Source: Pectinophora gossypiella (lineage: Eukaryota > Arthropoda > Insecta > Lepidoptera > Gelechiidae). From it: 64,000 nucleotides of DNA. Under the pieces are notes generated by a model, which had not been told where the DNA came from, searched no databases, and was given only the letters and a program-made list of their open reading frames with translations. Location of the stretch: contig NC_065422.1 of assembly GCF_024362695.1 (NCBI RefSeq), positions 7,377,534 through 7,441,533 of the forward strand. Reading direction: 5' to 3'. The translations under genes and the position numbers were made by a program. Below, piece by piece: positions 22,499-34,107 of the stretch. How positions within the stretch are numbered: the stretch's first letter is position 1; each line of letters begins with the position of its first letter.

Positions 22499-25431
22499 CT
22501 GAAATACACATATTTTATCAGTATGATACATACACAAACCATTAAGCATGTGACGGGAAATTGCAGATTTAGTTTTTCTCCTAAACATTGCCTACTCTTT
22601 GATAAACTATTTGGAACTTCTCTCAGCTATTAATATAGAGTACCTTCCAGGTTATTACAGTTTCCAACACTCATCTCTCTTTCATCCACTTCCACTAACT
22701 ATTGTCAAAATTCATTTTTATGGGTTGCAGCTTCAATAAGTTGTGTAAGGAACTATTTATTCTATACCGCTCCAATGTCACTGGGACTTCAGCTGAGTGG
22801 CAGATTTTTTACCTTTTAGTCTACCGACAATACACTTATTTTTTTCACATTAATACATAGGGGCTTTTTTCTGTAATTTTTCTTTGAAATCTGGATGCAT
22901 GATGATTTGAGCGAATGTAATATTGTAATTATTTTTGTGTCAGAAAATTGTGGGTGATTTAGTCCATAGTGATTATATTGATGAAAACCTGTAATTTGCT
23001 CTGTGTTGCTATTTTTAAGTCTATTTTGTCTTGTATGCAGTTTGTTTTCCATGTAATAAATAAATAAATGCACTTACTAGAATCTGTTCTTATTAGAATC
23101 TGTTTACAAGACAGCCAAAGTACAACAATTATCATTTATGTCATTAATTGTCATTAGAAATAATAGGAACATTGTCAAACAAACTAAATCTCCTAATTAG
23201 AACTCGCCACTCCAGTCCTGAAAGTCCTGCACTTTATTCAGGAATCATGCAAAATTATCTCTACACCTTAGGATTTAAAGTTGTAAGTGCAAATTTATTT
23301 ATTGTGTTTGGAAACCTCAGCCTTAGGAGGATATATGAGAGTAAGCCAAAGTGCATTTTCATAACACTTTCTGCCCTAAATTATTTTTCGTCCATTGCAG
23401 CAGCTAGCAGTCTATGAGATACAATACAATTTTACAACATACAGTAATAGTAAGCAATAAAAAGGTCATATTGTGTATTGTATAGATACGTAACATAAAT
23501 AGTCTATATATATTATACACCCCACTGCTTGGCATAGGCCTTTTCTCAATCAACTGATAGGATGTATACCATGACATATACCACATCATCACATTGCTTC
23601 AGTGGTGGTTGGTGGAGGTTGAGAAGGATGTATGGGCTAGTAACCATGGGTCAACGGCTAAATGTGACAGAATCATCATACTTTTACTGACAATCAGGTG
23701 ATTCAGCCTGCAATGTCTTAGCCAAACAAAGGACCGTCTCACAAAGTAAATTCAAAAATGTCCACAACGGGAAACAAACCAGGACTTCCAGATTGTCGGC
23801 ATGATGTTGCAACCACTAGATCATGAAGTGTAGTTGGACTAGTTTAATTTTCATATTGCTCAGTCATGTTACATATTAGCACAAAGTTACCTTGGAAATG
23901 GAAATAAACCTCTTGTTATTTTGTATTTATTATTGATAAATTCTTTTGTCTGTCCTTTGTATGCAATAGAATACCTATTATTGTAATCGTAAGAAATGTC
24001 TTTCAATACTAACTTCTACTTTTTCCTACTTATGGCTTATATTACACTTGCAATGCAATTCTTATGCCAAACAAACATTTGTAGATTGTTTTGTGCCAAA
24101 GAAATAAATATAGCAATGGTACTGTGTTAAGTAACAACCACTGAAATGTTAAAAAGGCGATGTGTTTCAGAACTATGACTAAAATAAAATATTGCATAAA
24201 ATCCAGATATTGCCAGTTAGCTAACACATTTCGCAAACCATTTTATGAGTACGACACTTTCTTCTATAGCACAATGAAAAGTGAAATCATCTTCAAGTTT
24301 CAGACTATTCAGACACAAAACAACATCGGCCAGCATGCGAAATAAGTAACAACAAAAGAAAATTCGCGTCCTTACCTTCACTTTCAAATGTGTATAATCA
24401 TCCAACCATCCGGAAAGTCAATAACAGTTTTACGCCACAGAATCGCAGCAAACACCTAGTATTGTGTGAAACTTCGTAGAATACCATCGGTTTTTAACAA
24501 TATATCATCACAAATTTTCACAGACACTAAAATTTCCCGAACTTTGGCAGGAGTCCACAGAATATTTGACATTTCATCACAACGTGATGAATCCACACGA
24601 TTAGGTCACGAAACCAAAAGTAAAACAAAGATTTTGATTTGAGAAAAACAAAATTCTAAATTTTTAAAGAGTTTGTTCCGTTTAGAAGGAATATAAAGCG
24701 ATATAGTCGTTTTTATCGTAAGAAAATACAAAAATACACGGTGTGTCCATCGGAAGATGATCGACTGCGTAGTGATTGACGTAATAAAACCGGTAATTCT
24801 TAACACATTTTGAATACAGTATCGGTCTTTTTAGTACGCGCGAGACCATTAGACATTAGACGGTAGATAGTCCGCCATGGAAACCGATGTTGATAGACTT
24901 TCAGCATGCACCAAATACTTTGATTGACACTGTTTTCCTCTCTCTACGTTACAGTATACTCTTTCTACGTGTACGTTAGAATATGCGGTACCTTATAGCA
25001 CTTATAGCGTTTTCGCACATCTCCGATTCCGAGAATGACGACTCCAATTAACGCCATACGATTAGATAAAACGGTGTAGGTACATATCGAGTTATATCAA
25101 TATTCCCTGTGATTGACAAATAACCATCTATCACCTCACTACACATTTTTTTTAATACTACTCAGCTAAGGCTAGTTTTGTATTCGTCCTAATGAAAAGT
25201 ATAAAATACTAATCCAATAAACAGAATATAATAATATAGTAAAATATAATGTTTTTAGAATTTGATTCGTTTTGATCGTGCAAATAGGTCGATAACGATT
25301 GGTGTAATAGTAGGCCAACAAAACACGACGCTTTGAAGACTAGGTCACAGCGTACTTACTACAAATGGTCTACAACTGCCAAGTTTTGAATAAGTAACCA
25401 AAGTAATAATATAATATAAGTAGTTATATAA
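22499..25431. other. Spacer between the UBR first coding exon and the 3' end of NDUFAF7
   Basis: AT-rich, no conserved exon recognised. It contains a degraded LINE/SINE mosaic at about 23,515-23,840 and probably the UBR promoter. A GTAAGG donor directly below 24,376 on the minus strand is the only exon-like signal seen. An ATG at 24,405 would open a ten-codon frame up to that donor, which would meet a stop if joined to the exon ending at 22,498, so it would be a short upstream ORF if transcribed. Confidence 0.4.
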
Positions 25432-25437
25432 TTTATT
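25432..25437 (-). terminator. NDUFAF7 polyadenylation signal
   Basis: A canonical AATAAA on the minus strand, 88 bases beyond the NDUFAF7 stop codon. Confidence 0.6.
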
Positions 25438-25524
25438 GAAATAACAATAAACAAATATAATAAAAACAAATTATAATACCTAAACAACAACTATTTTATA
25501 CTAAAGGCGCCATTATCCCTTCGT

Positions 25525-27814
25525 TCATTCTGGTTTGGAAGGGGCAAAAGTTGAAAATCCAAGGGGAGGATGGGCTTCTAATATTTCTCCCATTGAAGCA
25601 GGATAGAACGCCATGAACTTGAATCTATCGCCCATCTTTTTTGGATTCACGAGCATGTCATAAGCACTTCGTATTTTGTCTTTCTCCTCCTCTGCTTTTG
25701 CACTCTCTAGGAGAACCTAGAAATAAATGTTATTATTGGTGATAAAAATGCATTTAATGACTTTTGATTTGTCTTAAATAATTTTTGTATGAGACAAATT
25801 GCAGTTTTTTTTATTTATATATATATTTATAGGCTTAAATCCTGCGCAAGCGATGTGCGTCCTTGTTGAAGCGCGTGCGCGCCAGTGGCAGCAGCATCCT
25901 GCAGGTGGTCGCCCACAGTCCAGACTGTCCGCTTGTGTGGCATCTCGTGCGCGTGGCAATAGGCGCATTATGAATCCTATTTGTTTTGTGTTTTAGTTTA
26001 ATTTTACTAACCTACTTTAAGTGCTACTAACACCAATGGAACTCTTTGTTTTCCGAAGTAAATAAATAAATATATATAAATATATATATTAAATCAGAAG
26101 TACACATTTTTGAATATTCTCTGTTAAATAGTAAATGTTAATCTAACCTTTAAGCGTGCTTCTGCCTGCATTCGTTCAAGGAAGTCTTTTTGCTTGACGG
26201 GACCTACGACAATAGCGTAGTTTTCCCGGTCTAGAGCTTTTGAAGCGGCTATTCTGAGCTGAGAAAAGTCTACATCGGCCGTCAGATCACATTGCCCTGG
26301 CATTTCTAAGGGATCCACCACCTGGTGCTTGTAGAATGCCTGAAAAGTGTATAACAATATTATGTTATATTGACTACAACATAGCATCACGCCTATATCC
26401 CCGATGGGGTAGGCAGAGATGTATAGCATATACACCTGCTCCATAGAGGTAATAAACATTTCACATTGACTCACCCTAAATGTGTCTCCTTTTTCACCTT
26501 CATGTCCGTAATCAGCTACCAGAGCCAACCCTCCGTCCTGATCGACCCTCTCTGCCAGTTGTCTGCCTATACCTAAACTCCTTGCACTGATTTCTAGTTC
26601 AGTTCGGTCACCAGCATCTAGAGGAGGTCTGACTAACATTTTTACTGATGCAGTCTCATTGGCTGATATTCTGTAGTTCAGTTTTCCGGTTTCATCCAAC
26701 TCTATAAGGATTTCCCGCCAACCTTCTTCTCGTTTCTAAGACAATGAAAATATAATATTATCTTTGGAAATTACTGGAAAATCAATATAAAATTATATTA
26801 TGAAATTGGTCTAAAATACAAAATCATTATAATAATATTGCATATTTACGTACCTCAAACTTATGTATTGGCAGGACATCAAAGAACTCATGTGCAACAT
26901 ACCATGAGAAATTTTTTGGTACTTTCTTCAGATCATTATACCAGTATACTTTGATTCCACTTGCTGTTTCGCCCTATAACGAAGAAATTAGGTATTAAAT
27001 AGAAAGATAAAGATAGAGAGTGTGAGTGTGACAACTTAATGTAAAATGTTTAAATATACATATGTGATGTGGTTGTACTTTATAAATAAATAATATAAAA
27101 ATAAACTTAGTATCATACCTCATAATTATGAGGCATAGCAATATCAGTTTCTCTATGTGCAATACAAAGATTGTTGGCCTGAACTAATCTCATGGTGTCC
27201 GAGATCTCCACAAAATGGATAGTGATGTCACTGGGTTTGTAGCCTAGACGATGTAAGACCTGAAATTAAACATTTAAAATAAAATTAAACCAAGGAGCAA
27301 AGTAGGTAAACCTAGTAGTGACTTCTTCTAAGTAATTAATGGAAGCGGGAAAAAATTTCAATGATACAGATTAAACTGTCAAATACAATAATACCCTCAA
27401 CATATCCAACATCAATGTTCCCTTCCCTGGGCCGAGTTCGACTATCTGCAGAGGCTTTCCAGGTCCCATTTTCTGTGTCTCTGCACAGAACCAAATCGCT
27501 ACCATTTCACCAAAAAGCTGTGTGATCTCTGGCGACGTTATGAAGTCCCCAGCCTCTCCTATTGTATCCTTCTTCATGTAGTATCCCTCTGTAGGATTCG
27601 TAACAATGATATGCATATATTCAGCAACAGTTAAAGGCCCATTCAATCTAATTTTCTCTTTTATAATGTCCATTATACTAGGAGCCGATCCCGGTGTCGG
27701 CATTTTCAGGGTTTTTGGATCCGGGCGCTTAATTACTTTATATGTCCCCTTGTTTCTAGATATTATTGCAGGGCGTATCAGTCTACGCATATTAAATATA
27801 CTTCGAGTATTCAT
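25525..27814 (-). CDS. NDUFAF7: NDUFAF7, mitochondrial complex I assembly protein arginine methyltransferase (MidA family)
   Basis: Six exons: 27814-27395, 27259-27119, 26973-26854, 26735-26475, 26339-26148, 25716-25525. Every junction is phase 0 with GT/AG borders, giving 441 residues, about the usual family length. The N-terminus is basic and lacks acidic residues (NTRSIFNMRRLIRPAIISRN), as expected for a mitochondrial targeting peptide. Exon 1 then carries YMHIIVTNPTEGYYMKKD, GDFITSPEITQLFGE and the SAM-binding motif IVELGPGKGTLMLD. Exon 3 has the family signature AHEFFDVLPIHKFE, and exon 4 ends with LALVADYGHEGEKGDTFR. The known family role is symmetric dimethylation of an arginine in complex I subunit NDUFS2 during assembly in the matrix. 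The gene diverges from RBM28, with a LINE now between them. Confidence 0.95.
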
Positions 27815-28230
27815 TTTTATAATAGTTCAGAAAAAGAGGTAATTTTTAAACTTGAAAATGTGACACCCAAACCTTGCCCAAACCCAACAAACAGCTGAGT
27901 GGACTGACGTTAATTGTGTCGTTCAGAAAGTTAAAAAACAAAAAAATGTTTATGGTTACAGTAATCAAAATTGATCGTGTAGTGGTAAAGGTTTGAAAGT
28001 ATTTACAATTTACAAGCAAGAATCATGGATGTAATAAGTTAGTTTATACGGTGTAATAAGGGTTTTCGTCAAACTATAATAATGTTACTTAATGTTACTT
28101 TATGTGACCATCTAATAAATCTGTATCATATTATCAATCATCAATCAAGTACTCGTTACTCATCTCTAGTCACTTTCTGTCAATGTCAATGTGACGTTTT
28201 TGTCAAAATATGAATTGAAATTCTCGATCG
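27815..28230. promoter_or_regulatory. NDUFAF7 side of a former shared promoter region
   Basis: This is the intergenic DNA upstream of the NDUFAF7 ATG, ending at the left target-site duplication of the LINE (28,217-28,230). Removing the LINE and one duplication leaves about 0.6 kb between the start codons of two divergent housekeeping genes. No TATA box or specific factor site is claimed. Confidence 0.45.
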
Positions 28231-28408
28231 AGATTCTGCTTGTCATCGTGCTCTAGAAATCACGTTGCAGCCGAGTTGTTTTGAATCTTTGGTTTATTCC
28301 TCTGATTGTTACAAAATTATTCAGTTATAGTATTTATATAGGTGGTGGTATATATTTGTGTTTACGTGGTAAGTGTTGTGTGTATGTAATTTCGTATTTG
28401 TCCTTAAA

Positions 28409-29842
28409 ATGGGGGACGATCCTCCTCCGGGAGGAGGTGGTATTCCACCTGACTTAGAGATGACTCCTCAGACTTTTTTACAAAGTCAAGGGGAGCTTTC
28501 TGGTTCTCAGAGATCCATGAAACGCCATGCGGAATCGGAAATCGGTAATCCTACGCCCAAGAAAAATATATCTCCGTCTGCCTCTGTTCAGGACGTTTAT
28601 ACTGTTCCGGAATTTGCTGGCGAGAAACTTAAATACACTGATGCTGACCAGGGGCCCTTCTCTGTGCATGTCACCAGGATGGAAAGTGATCCTTCAGCGG
28701 GACTTACTATTAGGGTTCTTAAATTTGCCCAACTTATACATAGAAATAACATACCAGGTATAGTCAATGGAGGAGTAAACTCTGTGGGACGCAACCGCGT
28801 CTCAGTTGAATTTGCTTCTTCCTCAGCTGCCAACAACTTTGTAACCAACCCTTTGCTTGCTGAGAACAAGTTATGTGCCACCATCCCACAATTCCAAGTT
28901 TCCAGAATGGGAGTTGTCAGGAACATACCAATAGACTGGACTCTGGAGGAGCTTGTTTCAGGTCTTCAGTACCCCTCCAATTGTGGCCAAGTTATTAAAG
29001 CTAGGCGTCTAAACTCCAAGAAAATTATTGATGGATCCGCTACCTGGATTCCTTCTAACACGGTCGTCCTGACGTTTTTAGGACAGTCATTGCCCCAAAA
29101 AGTTTATTGCTACCATACTTCCCTTCCCGTTGATGTTTACCATCTGCCCACAATCCAATGCAGAGGTTGCTGCCGATTTGGCCATATCAAAGCTCAATGC
29201 CGATCAAAAGCCCGCTGCTTCAAATGCTCACAGCCCCATCTTGGTGAGAGCTGTAATATCCCAGATGAACATGTGACCTGTTTACTCTGCTCTGGTAATC
29301 ACAAAGCCACAGACCCAAGGTGCCCTGAACACTCCAGGCAAAAGGCGATCAAGATGGTCATGTCTGAGGAAAACATTTCATACTTAGAAGCCTCCGCCCG
29401 GTTTTCCACTGTGAGGAGACCATTTGCCGAAGTTGCCTCTCAGCAACCTCCTAAACTTTCACAACCAGCTTTCTTCCCTCCCTCTCCGTCTTCTCCGTCC
29501 TCGAGTCAAAATCCCACCACCTCGTATCGTAAAACCGTATACCGGGAACGCCGACCTCCACCAGAATTAGGTAGGTCTTATGATGTTCAGGCTCACTCTG
29601 ACATAACCCGTTCTCCCATATCCTCACAACCTAATGGTTGTGCCTTCCCTCCTCCTCCCGAGTCTACTCCTCTCCTTACTCCCAATGACAACCTCATAGA
29701 GCTGTTGGTTTGTTCCTTAATTAATATTATTTCTAAGTTCTCGGACTCTTTACCGAACAATGTCGTATCTCTATTGAAGCAATTCATGTCAATGTTAATA
29801 AATAAAAATGGCGGGTCACTGTCTCCTTCAATGGAATTGTAA
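28409..29842 (+). CDS. LINE ORF1, zinc-knuckle nucleic-acid-binding protein
   Basis: 477 codons from the ATG at 28,409, which has good context (AAAATGG). An upstream in-frame GTG at 28,373 is not preferred. The N-terminus is glycine/proline-rich (MGDDPPPGGGG). The middle has an RRM-like region (about residues 90-240) and then three CCHC-type knuckles at about residues 250-310: CRGCCRFGHIKAQC, CFKCSQPHLGESC and CLLCSGNHKATDPRC. The C-terminus is proline/serine-rich. ORF1 proteins of this group package the element RNA. The last 35 bases overlap ORF2 in another frame, so ORF2 is probably made by reinitiation or a similar coupling. Confidence 0.9.
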   Translation: MGDDPPPGGGGIPPDLEMTPQTFLQSQGELSGSQRSMKRHAESEIGNPTPKKNISPSASVQDVYTVPEFAGEKLKYTDADQGPFSVHVTRMESDPSAGLTIRVLKFAQLIHRNNIPGIVNGGVNSVGRNRVSVEFASSSAANNFVTNPLLAENKLCATIPQFQVSRMGVVRNIPIDWTLEELVSGLQYPSNCGQVIKARRLNSKKIIDGSATWIPSNTVVLTFLGQSLPQKVYCYHTSLPVDVYHLPTIQCRGCCRFGHIKAQCRSKARCFKCSQPHLGESCNIPDEHVTCLLCSGNHKATDPRCPEHSRQKAIKMVMSEENISYLEASARFSTVRRPFAEVASQQPPKLSQPAFFPPSPSSPSSSQNPTTSYRKTVYRERRPPPELGRSYDVQAHSDITRSPISSQPNGCAFPPPPESTPLLTPNDNLIELLVCSLINIISKFSDSLPNNVVSLLKQFMSMLINKNGGSLSPSMEL

Positions 29843-32800
29843 AAGTATTCGATCCAAAAAACCTGAATTAATATTATTAATTAACAAATTCAAGCCGGTT
29901 GTCTGTGCCATCTCTGAGACATGGTTGACGCCGGGCTCCATTTTTAGGATGCCTGGCTACTCCTGTATCCGGGATGACAGAGATGATGGTTATGCTGGTT
30001 CGGCCCTTCTTGTTAATAAAAATATTACCTTCTCTCAAATCCCCATCCCACCGCATGATCGTGACCTACAGGTAGTAGCAATTAAGGCTTTAAACTGTAC
30101 TATTGTTTCAGTTTACTTCCCACACCCCAACTCCTCTCTTATTTCGGAACTGAATAATATCCTCTTTTCTCTCCCTGGACCATTTATAATTCTTGGCGAT
30201 TTCAATGTCCACCACACTTTTTGGGGCTCTTATAAGTGTGACTCCCTGGCTCCTCATTTATTTGATCTCCTGGACAATATCAACCTGTGCGTGCTGAATG
30301 ATGGCTCCCCGACGCGTAGGGTTTCACCTCTAGGTGGCTCTAGCGTGGTGGATTTGTCTTTGGTATCGCCTAGCATGGTTCTGTCCCTTTCCTGGAAGGT
30401 GTTACCTAATTGCTACGGTAGCGATCATTTCCCGATTATTATTTCCTTTCTTACCCCTTGCCCTCCGGCTAAGAACCCTCCTCCTCTCTTGAAATACCGT
30501 CTGAACAGGGCCGATTGGCAAAAGTATGCGGAGCTGGTTAATGGTAAGATCCCGTTTCTTTCCCCGATCTCTTCATCTAACTATCTTACTTGCTACGAGG
30601 AATTTACGTCGTGTATCACTTCATCCGCCGATAGCTCTATCCCTTTGAAAAACTCAGCACGAGGCAAAATATCATCGCCTCCTTGGTGGGACGCGGAATG
30701 TACGGAAAGCGTGCGTCAACGGGATGAGGCTGAGAATAGCTTTGCTGGTGATCTATCTTCCATGCAAAAATATCTGTCTTTCCAGAAGGCGTCTGCTCGC
30801 TCCAAGAGATTCCTCTCCAAGAAAAAGGTTAATGGATGGCGTGACTTTTGCGAGTCTCTTGCTCCCCGGTCTCCTGCTTCTTTGGTGTGGAAACGTATTA
30901 AATCATTCAGAAGGTATCTGTTAGACGACAGTAACTCTACAACCAATGACACGTCCACTTGGCTGCCGGACTTCTTTGACAAGCTAGCTCCCCCATCTGT
31001 TCCTTTCCAGGATTGCTTCCCTTCCTCTTCCTCCTCCTTGTCTTCTTATAATAGTTTTAACGAGCCTTTCTCATATCCTGAACTTTCCTGTGCCCTAGAT
31101 AACCTTAGAGATACATCTCCTGGCATGGATGGGATCCCTTATTCTCTTATTTCTAAATCTCCAATGTCGGCGAAAATGTACTTTCTTTGTATTATTAATG
31201 AAGTTTTTATAACAGGGACTGTTCCCGACTCCTGGAAGACTCAAATCATTGTCCCAATTTTAAAACCTGGCAAAGATCCTAGTAAGTCTTCTTCGTACAG
31301 ACCTATTGCCCTCTCATCCGCTCTGGCTAAGATTCTGGAGCATCTCTTAAAGAACCGCTTGGAGTGGTTTTTGGAGAACAAGGGATTATTATCTAAGTTT
31401 CAGTTTGGGTTTCGTAGAGGTATGGGCACTTTGGATAGTCTTAGCATCTTGACTACTGACATTAGGAGCGCTTTCAGCTGTGACGAACATGTCATTGGTG
31501 TCTTTCTTGACATCTCCTCTGCTTATGACAATGTCCTCCTCCCAATACTCAGGCAAAAAATGCAACAGCTGAATATCCCGGAGAGGATGGTACACATCAT
31601 ATGCAACCTTTACATGGCTCGTAGTATCACGGTGAGAGTGCAAGGCTCTCTTTCTCCTCTCAGAACCTTGTGGAAAGGTCTCCCTCAGGGTTCCGTTCTT
31701 AGTCCGCTACTGTTCAATGTTTACACCTATGACCTTGATAGAACTGTCCTATGCTTTAGTAGTATCCTGCAATACGCAGATGACATTGCCCTTTACGCCC
31801 GCTCCTCCTCGTTTGCGGATGCATGTTCTCGCCTTAATTCGGCACTGTACTATTTAAGCACCTGGCTAAGCGATCACGGCCTCTCACTCTCTGTCCCTAA
31901 GTGCAGCGCTGTGGTATTCTCCCGCAAGCGTGTGATCCCAGCTATAGAGCTAGTTATTGATGAACAGCCAGTGTCCGTCTATAATAAAGTGAAATTTTTA
32001 GGAGTAATCCTTGACAGCAAAATGTGTGGATTACCTCATCTTGAACACATAGCTAATAAGTGCGAAAAAAATATCAACGTGCTTAGGTCTTTATCAGGGG
32101 TCCGTTGGGGCTCCCATCCGTATAGCCAAAAGCTTTTGTACAACGCCATTATACGCAGTCATTTTGATTACGCCAGTTTCATCCTCGAGCCCTGCAACAA
32201 AACTGCTCTTTATAAACTTGACAGGATTCAGGCTAAATGTTTACGTATTATTGCAGGTGCGATGAAGTCGTCCCCTACAAATGCGCTCCAAGTGGAATGT
32301 GTGGAACCTCCACTCCAATTACGTAGACAGTATCTCTCGGATAGGTATTATTTCAACACCTTACAAACATCATCTCATCCCCTTCATAAGAAACTAAATT
32401 CTCTTTGTTTGGTAGCTAGTTCTAATTATTGGAGACATAAAGACTTGCCGCCTCTCGTCAAGTCTTTTAATAAAATCAACCCTTCTACAATACATCAGAC
32501 CCCTAAGGCCACTATTTTTGAATTTCCTTATGAAAGTTTAATCTTTTGTCCTAAGGTAATACTTAATCTAGGGATAGTCAAGAACTCGCAGGGTGCTGAT
32601 AAGGAGCTTAATAGCTTAGTGGAAAAAAACTGGAAGGATTGGCTTCAACTCTATACCGATGCCTCTAAATTATCTGATACAAGTCACGTAGGAGCTGCTG
32701 TTTGGGTCCCTAAATTTAATATCATCCTAAATTATAAATGCCCGGCTAGCTGCTCCATTTTCACAGGTGAGTCCATTGCCCTTCTAGAAGCTGTCTCCTA

Positions 32801-33509
32801 TGTAGAATCTCACAAATTGAATAGATCAATCATTTTCTCGGATTCCCTTAGCTGTTTGCAAGACCTTGTAAAATTGCCTTTTCACTCTAGAGAAAATTTT
32901 TATCTCACCCTTAAAACTAAGGAAGTTCTTTATAGATGCCAAAAGAGTGGTCTAGAAATTGTCCTGGCTTGGATTCCCAGTCACAGCGGTATTCGTGGCA
33001 ACGAGAACGCCGACCTATGTGCTAAAGAAGCTGCCCGCTTGGGTACTGAGATCTACAACAAGACTTTCTCCAGAGATATCCGGGCTCTCGCTAAATCACA
33101 TCTATTCAAATCTTGGGATGAGCTTTGGCAAACATCTAAGCAAGCAAAAGGTAAACTTTACGGACTTATCCAGCCTTCTATACCTATTAGACCTTGGTTT
33201 TTTAAATTTAGAAACTTTGATAAGTGGGTTACCTCTGTGATTATCCGTCTCCGTCTGGGTCACGTGTGCTCCCCTGTTTTTCTGGCTAAGCTACGGATCC
33301 GAGATCACTCCGTTTGCGAATGTGGTGATGAGGATGGCACTGTTAATCATCTATTTTTCTCCTGCCCTAATTTAGTTGTCCCTATGTATGATGTTCTCCC
33401 ACCTTGTATTCCCCGACCTGTAAATGTCAACTTTCTCTTAACTTTAGTTTCTACCCCCTTCATTAATGTCCTTTGTACGTTTATTAAACGGAATAATCTT
33501 AAATTGTAA
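29808..33509 (+). CDS. LINE ORF2: endonuclease, reverse transcriptase, RNase H
   Basis: 1,233 codons without a stop. The N-terminal APE-like endonuclease runs from LLQWNCKSIRSKKPELILLI through the conserved ILGDFNVHHTFWGS to SDHFPIIISF (about residues 1-210). The reverse transcriptase has PGMDGIPYSLISK, YRPIALSSALAKILEHLL, FGFRRGMGTLDSL and the catalytic YADDIALYA box (about residues 430-700). The RNase H carries YTDASK, GESIALLEA, FSDSLSCL and WIPSHSGIRGNENADLCAKE (about residues 945-1090). A CCHC-like cluster follows (CECGDEDGTVNHLFFSC). All catalytic acids I can recognise are present. The RNase H points to the I, LOA or R1-related groups rather than CR1 or RTE. Confidence 0.93.
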   Translation: MAGHCLLQWNCKSIRSKKPELILLINKFKPVVCAISETWLTPGSIFRMPGYSCIRDDRDDGYAGSALLVNKNITFSQIPIPPHDRDLQVVAIKALNCTIVSVYFPHPNSSLISELNNILFSLPGPFIILGDFNVHHTFWGSYKCDSLAPHLFDLLDNINLCVLNDGSPTRRVSPLGGSSVVDLSLVSPSMVLSLSWKVLPNCYGSDHFPIIISFLTPCPPAKNPPPLLKYRLNRADWQKYAELVNGKIPFLSPISSSNYLTCYEEFTSCITSSADSSIPLKNSARGKISSPPWWDAECTESVRQRDEAENSFAGDLSSMQKYLSFQKASARSKRFLSKKKVNGWRDFCESLAPRSPASLVWKRIKSFRRYLLDDSNSTTNDTSTWLPDFFDKLAPPSVPFQDCFPSSSSSLSSYNSFNEPFSYPELSCALDNLRDTSPGMDGIPYSLISKSPMSAKMYFLCIINEVFITGTVPDSWKTQIIVPILKPGKDPSKSSSYRPIALSSALAKILEHLLKNRLEWFLENKGLLSKFQFGFRRGMGTLDSLSILTTDIRSAFSCDEHVIGVFLDISSAYDNVLLPILRQKMQQLNIPERMVHIICNLYMARSITVRVQGSLSPLRTLWKGLPQGSVLSPLLFNVYTYDLDRTVLCFSSILQYADDIALYARSSSFADACSRLNSALYYLSTWLSDHGLSLSVPKCSAVVFSRKRVIPAIELVIDEQPVSVYNKVKFLGVILDSKMCGLPHLEHIANKCEKNINVLRSLSGVRWGSHPYSQKLLYNAIIRSHFDYASFILEPCNKTALYKLDRIQAKCLRIIAGAMKSSPTNALQVECVEPPLQLRRQYLSDRYYFNTLQTSSHPLHKKLNSLCLVASSNYWRHKDLPPLVKSFNKINPSTIHQTPKATIFEFPYESLIFCPKVILNLGIVKNSQGADKELNSLVEKNWKDWLQLYTDASKLSDTSHVGAAVWVPKFNIILNYKCPASCSIFTGESIALLEAVSYVESHKLNRSIIFSDSLSCLQDLVKLPFHSRENFYLTLKTKEVLYRCQKSGLEIVLAWIPSHSGIRGNENADLCAKEAARLGTEIYNKTFSRDIRALAKSHLFKSWDELWQTSKQAKGKLYGLIQPSIPIRPWFFKFRNFDKWVTSVIIRLRLGHVCSPVFLAKLRIRDHSVCECGDEDGTVNHLFFSCPNLVVPMYDVLPPCIPRPVNVNFLLTLVSTPFINVLCTFIKRNNLKL

Positions 33510-33903
33510 ATATTGTATGCTAATGTATGTGCTAGTCCATGTGTAATATAAGTATAAGTATGTATATATAATTGGTCCAAAACGAAAAAAAAAAAAAAAC
33601 TTGCGAACGAAAAATGGTGGCGGGCCTATACTACGTGTGTTTCTAACCTATATGTCTGTGAAGTTAATTAACAATCGTGTTGTCTTTATTTTTAGGGAAC
33701 TTCTGGACTACATCATTGGACTTCCCACCGAACAGTCTTCAATATAATTTAAATGTACCTACCGACTATTTTTTTTTTATTGTTTTTTAACTTTTTTTTA
33801 TTTTTTTTCTTCGGTACCTTGACGTTGGCAGAATCATCGTTTCTAAACGATGCAGCCATAAACTTTTAAAAAGTGAAGTGAAGTGAAGTGAAATTCTCGA
33901 TCG

Positions 33904-34107
33904 CAGTTTGCGATTAGAATTTGATTAGAATACAAAGTAATTTAATATTTTCGTTTATTCAGTGTTATTGCAACGATTCTGAAATAATATATTTATTGTT
34001 GCCAACTTTTCATAAAGTAATAAAACATAGTTACATTCAGAAAAATATAGGTTAGTTTACACCACACCACGACATAACCCACGTGAGATTTTGAAAACAA
34101 CGTAAAC
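33904..34107 (+). promoter_or_regulatory. RBM28 promoter/5' UTR remaining after the LINE insertion
   Basis: Only about 200 bases separate the right target-site duplication of the LINE from the RBM28 start codon. The LINE is on the same strand as RBM28, so read-through from the element or loss of distal promoter DNA are both possible. No promoter motif is claimed. Confidence 0.4.

Larger units (their letters stand above)
28231..33889 (+). mobile_element. Full-length, apparently intact I-clade-like non-LTR retrotransposon
   Basis: The 5.66-kb element has a 5' UTR of about 178 bases, ORF1, an overlapping ORF2 and a 3' UTR ending in a short tandem tail of AAGTG-type units. It is flanked by a perfect 14-bp target-site duplication (GAAATTCTCGATCG at 28,217-28,230 and 33,890-33,903). 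ORF2 has an APE-type endonuclease, a reverse transcriptase and an RNase H, and ORF1 has zinc knuckles, the layout of the I group. An internal A15 run lies near 33,585, before the true end. No stop or frameshift breaks either frame, and the duplications are identical, so the insertion is probably recent. Whether it is still active cannot be judged from one copy. Confidence 0.92.

Noticed and set aside
27606..27842. Plus-strand open frame over NDUFAF7 exon 1
   Set aside because: It is a shadow of the conserved minus-strand coding exon.
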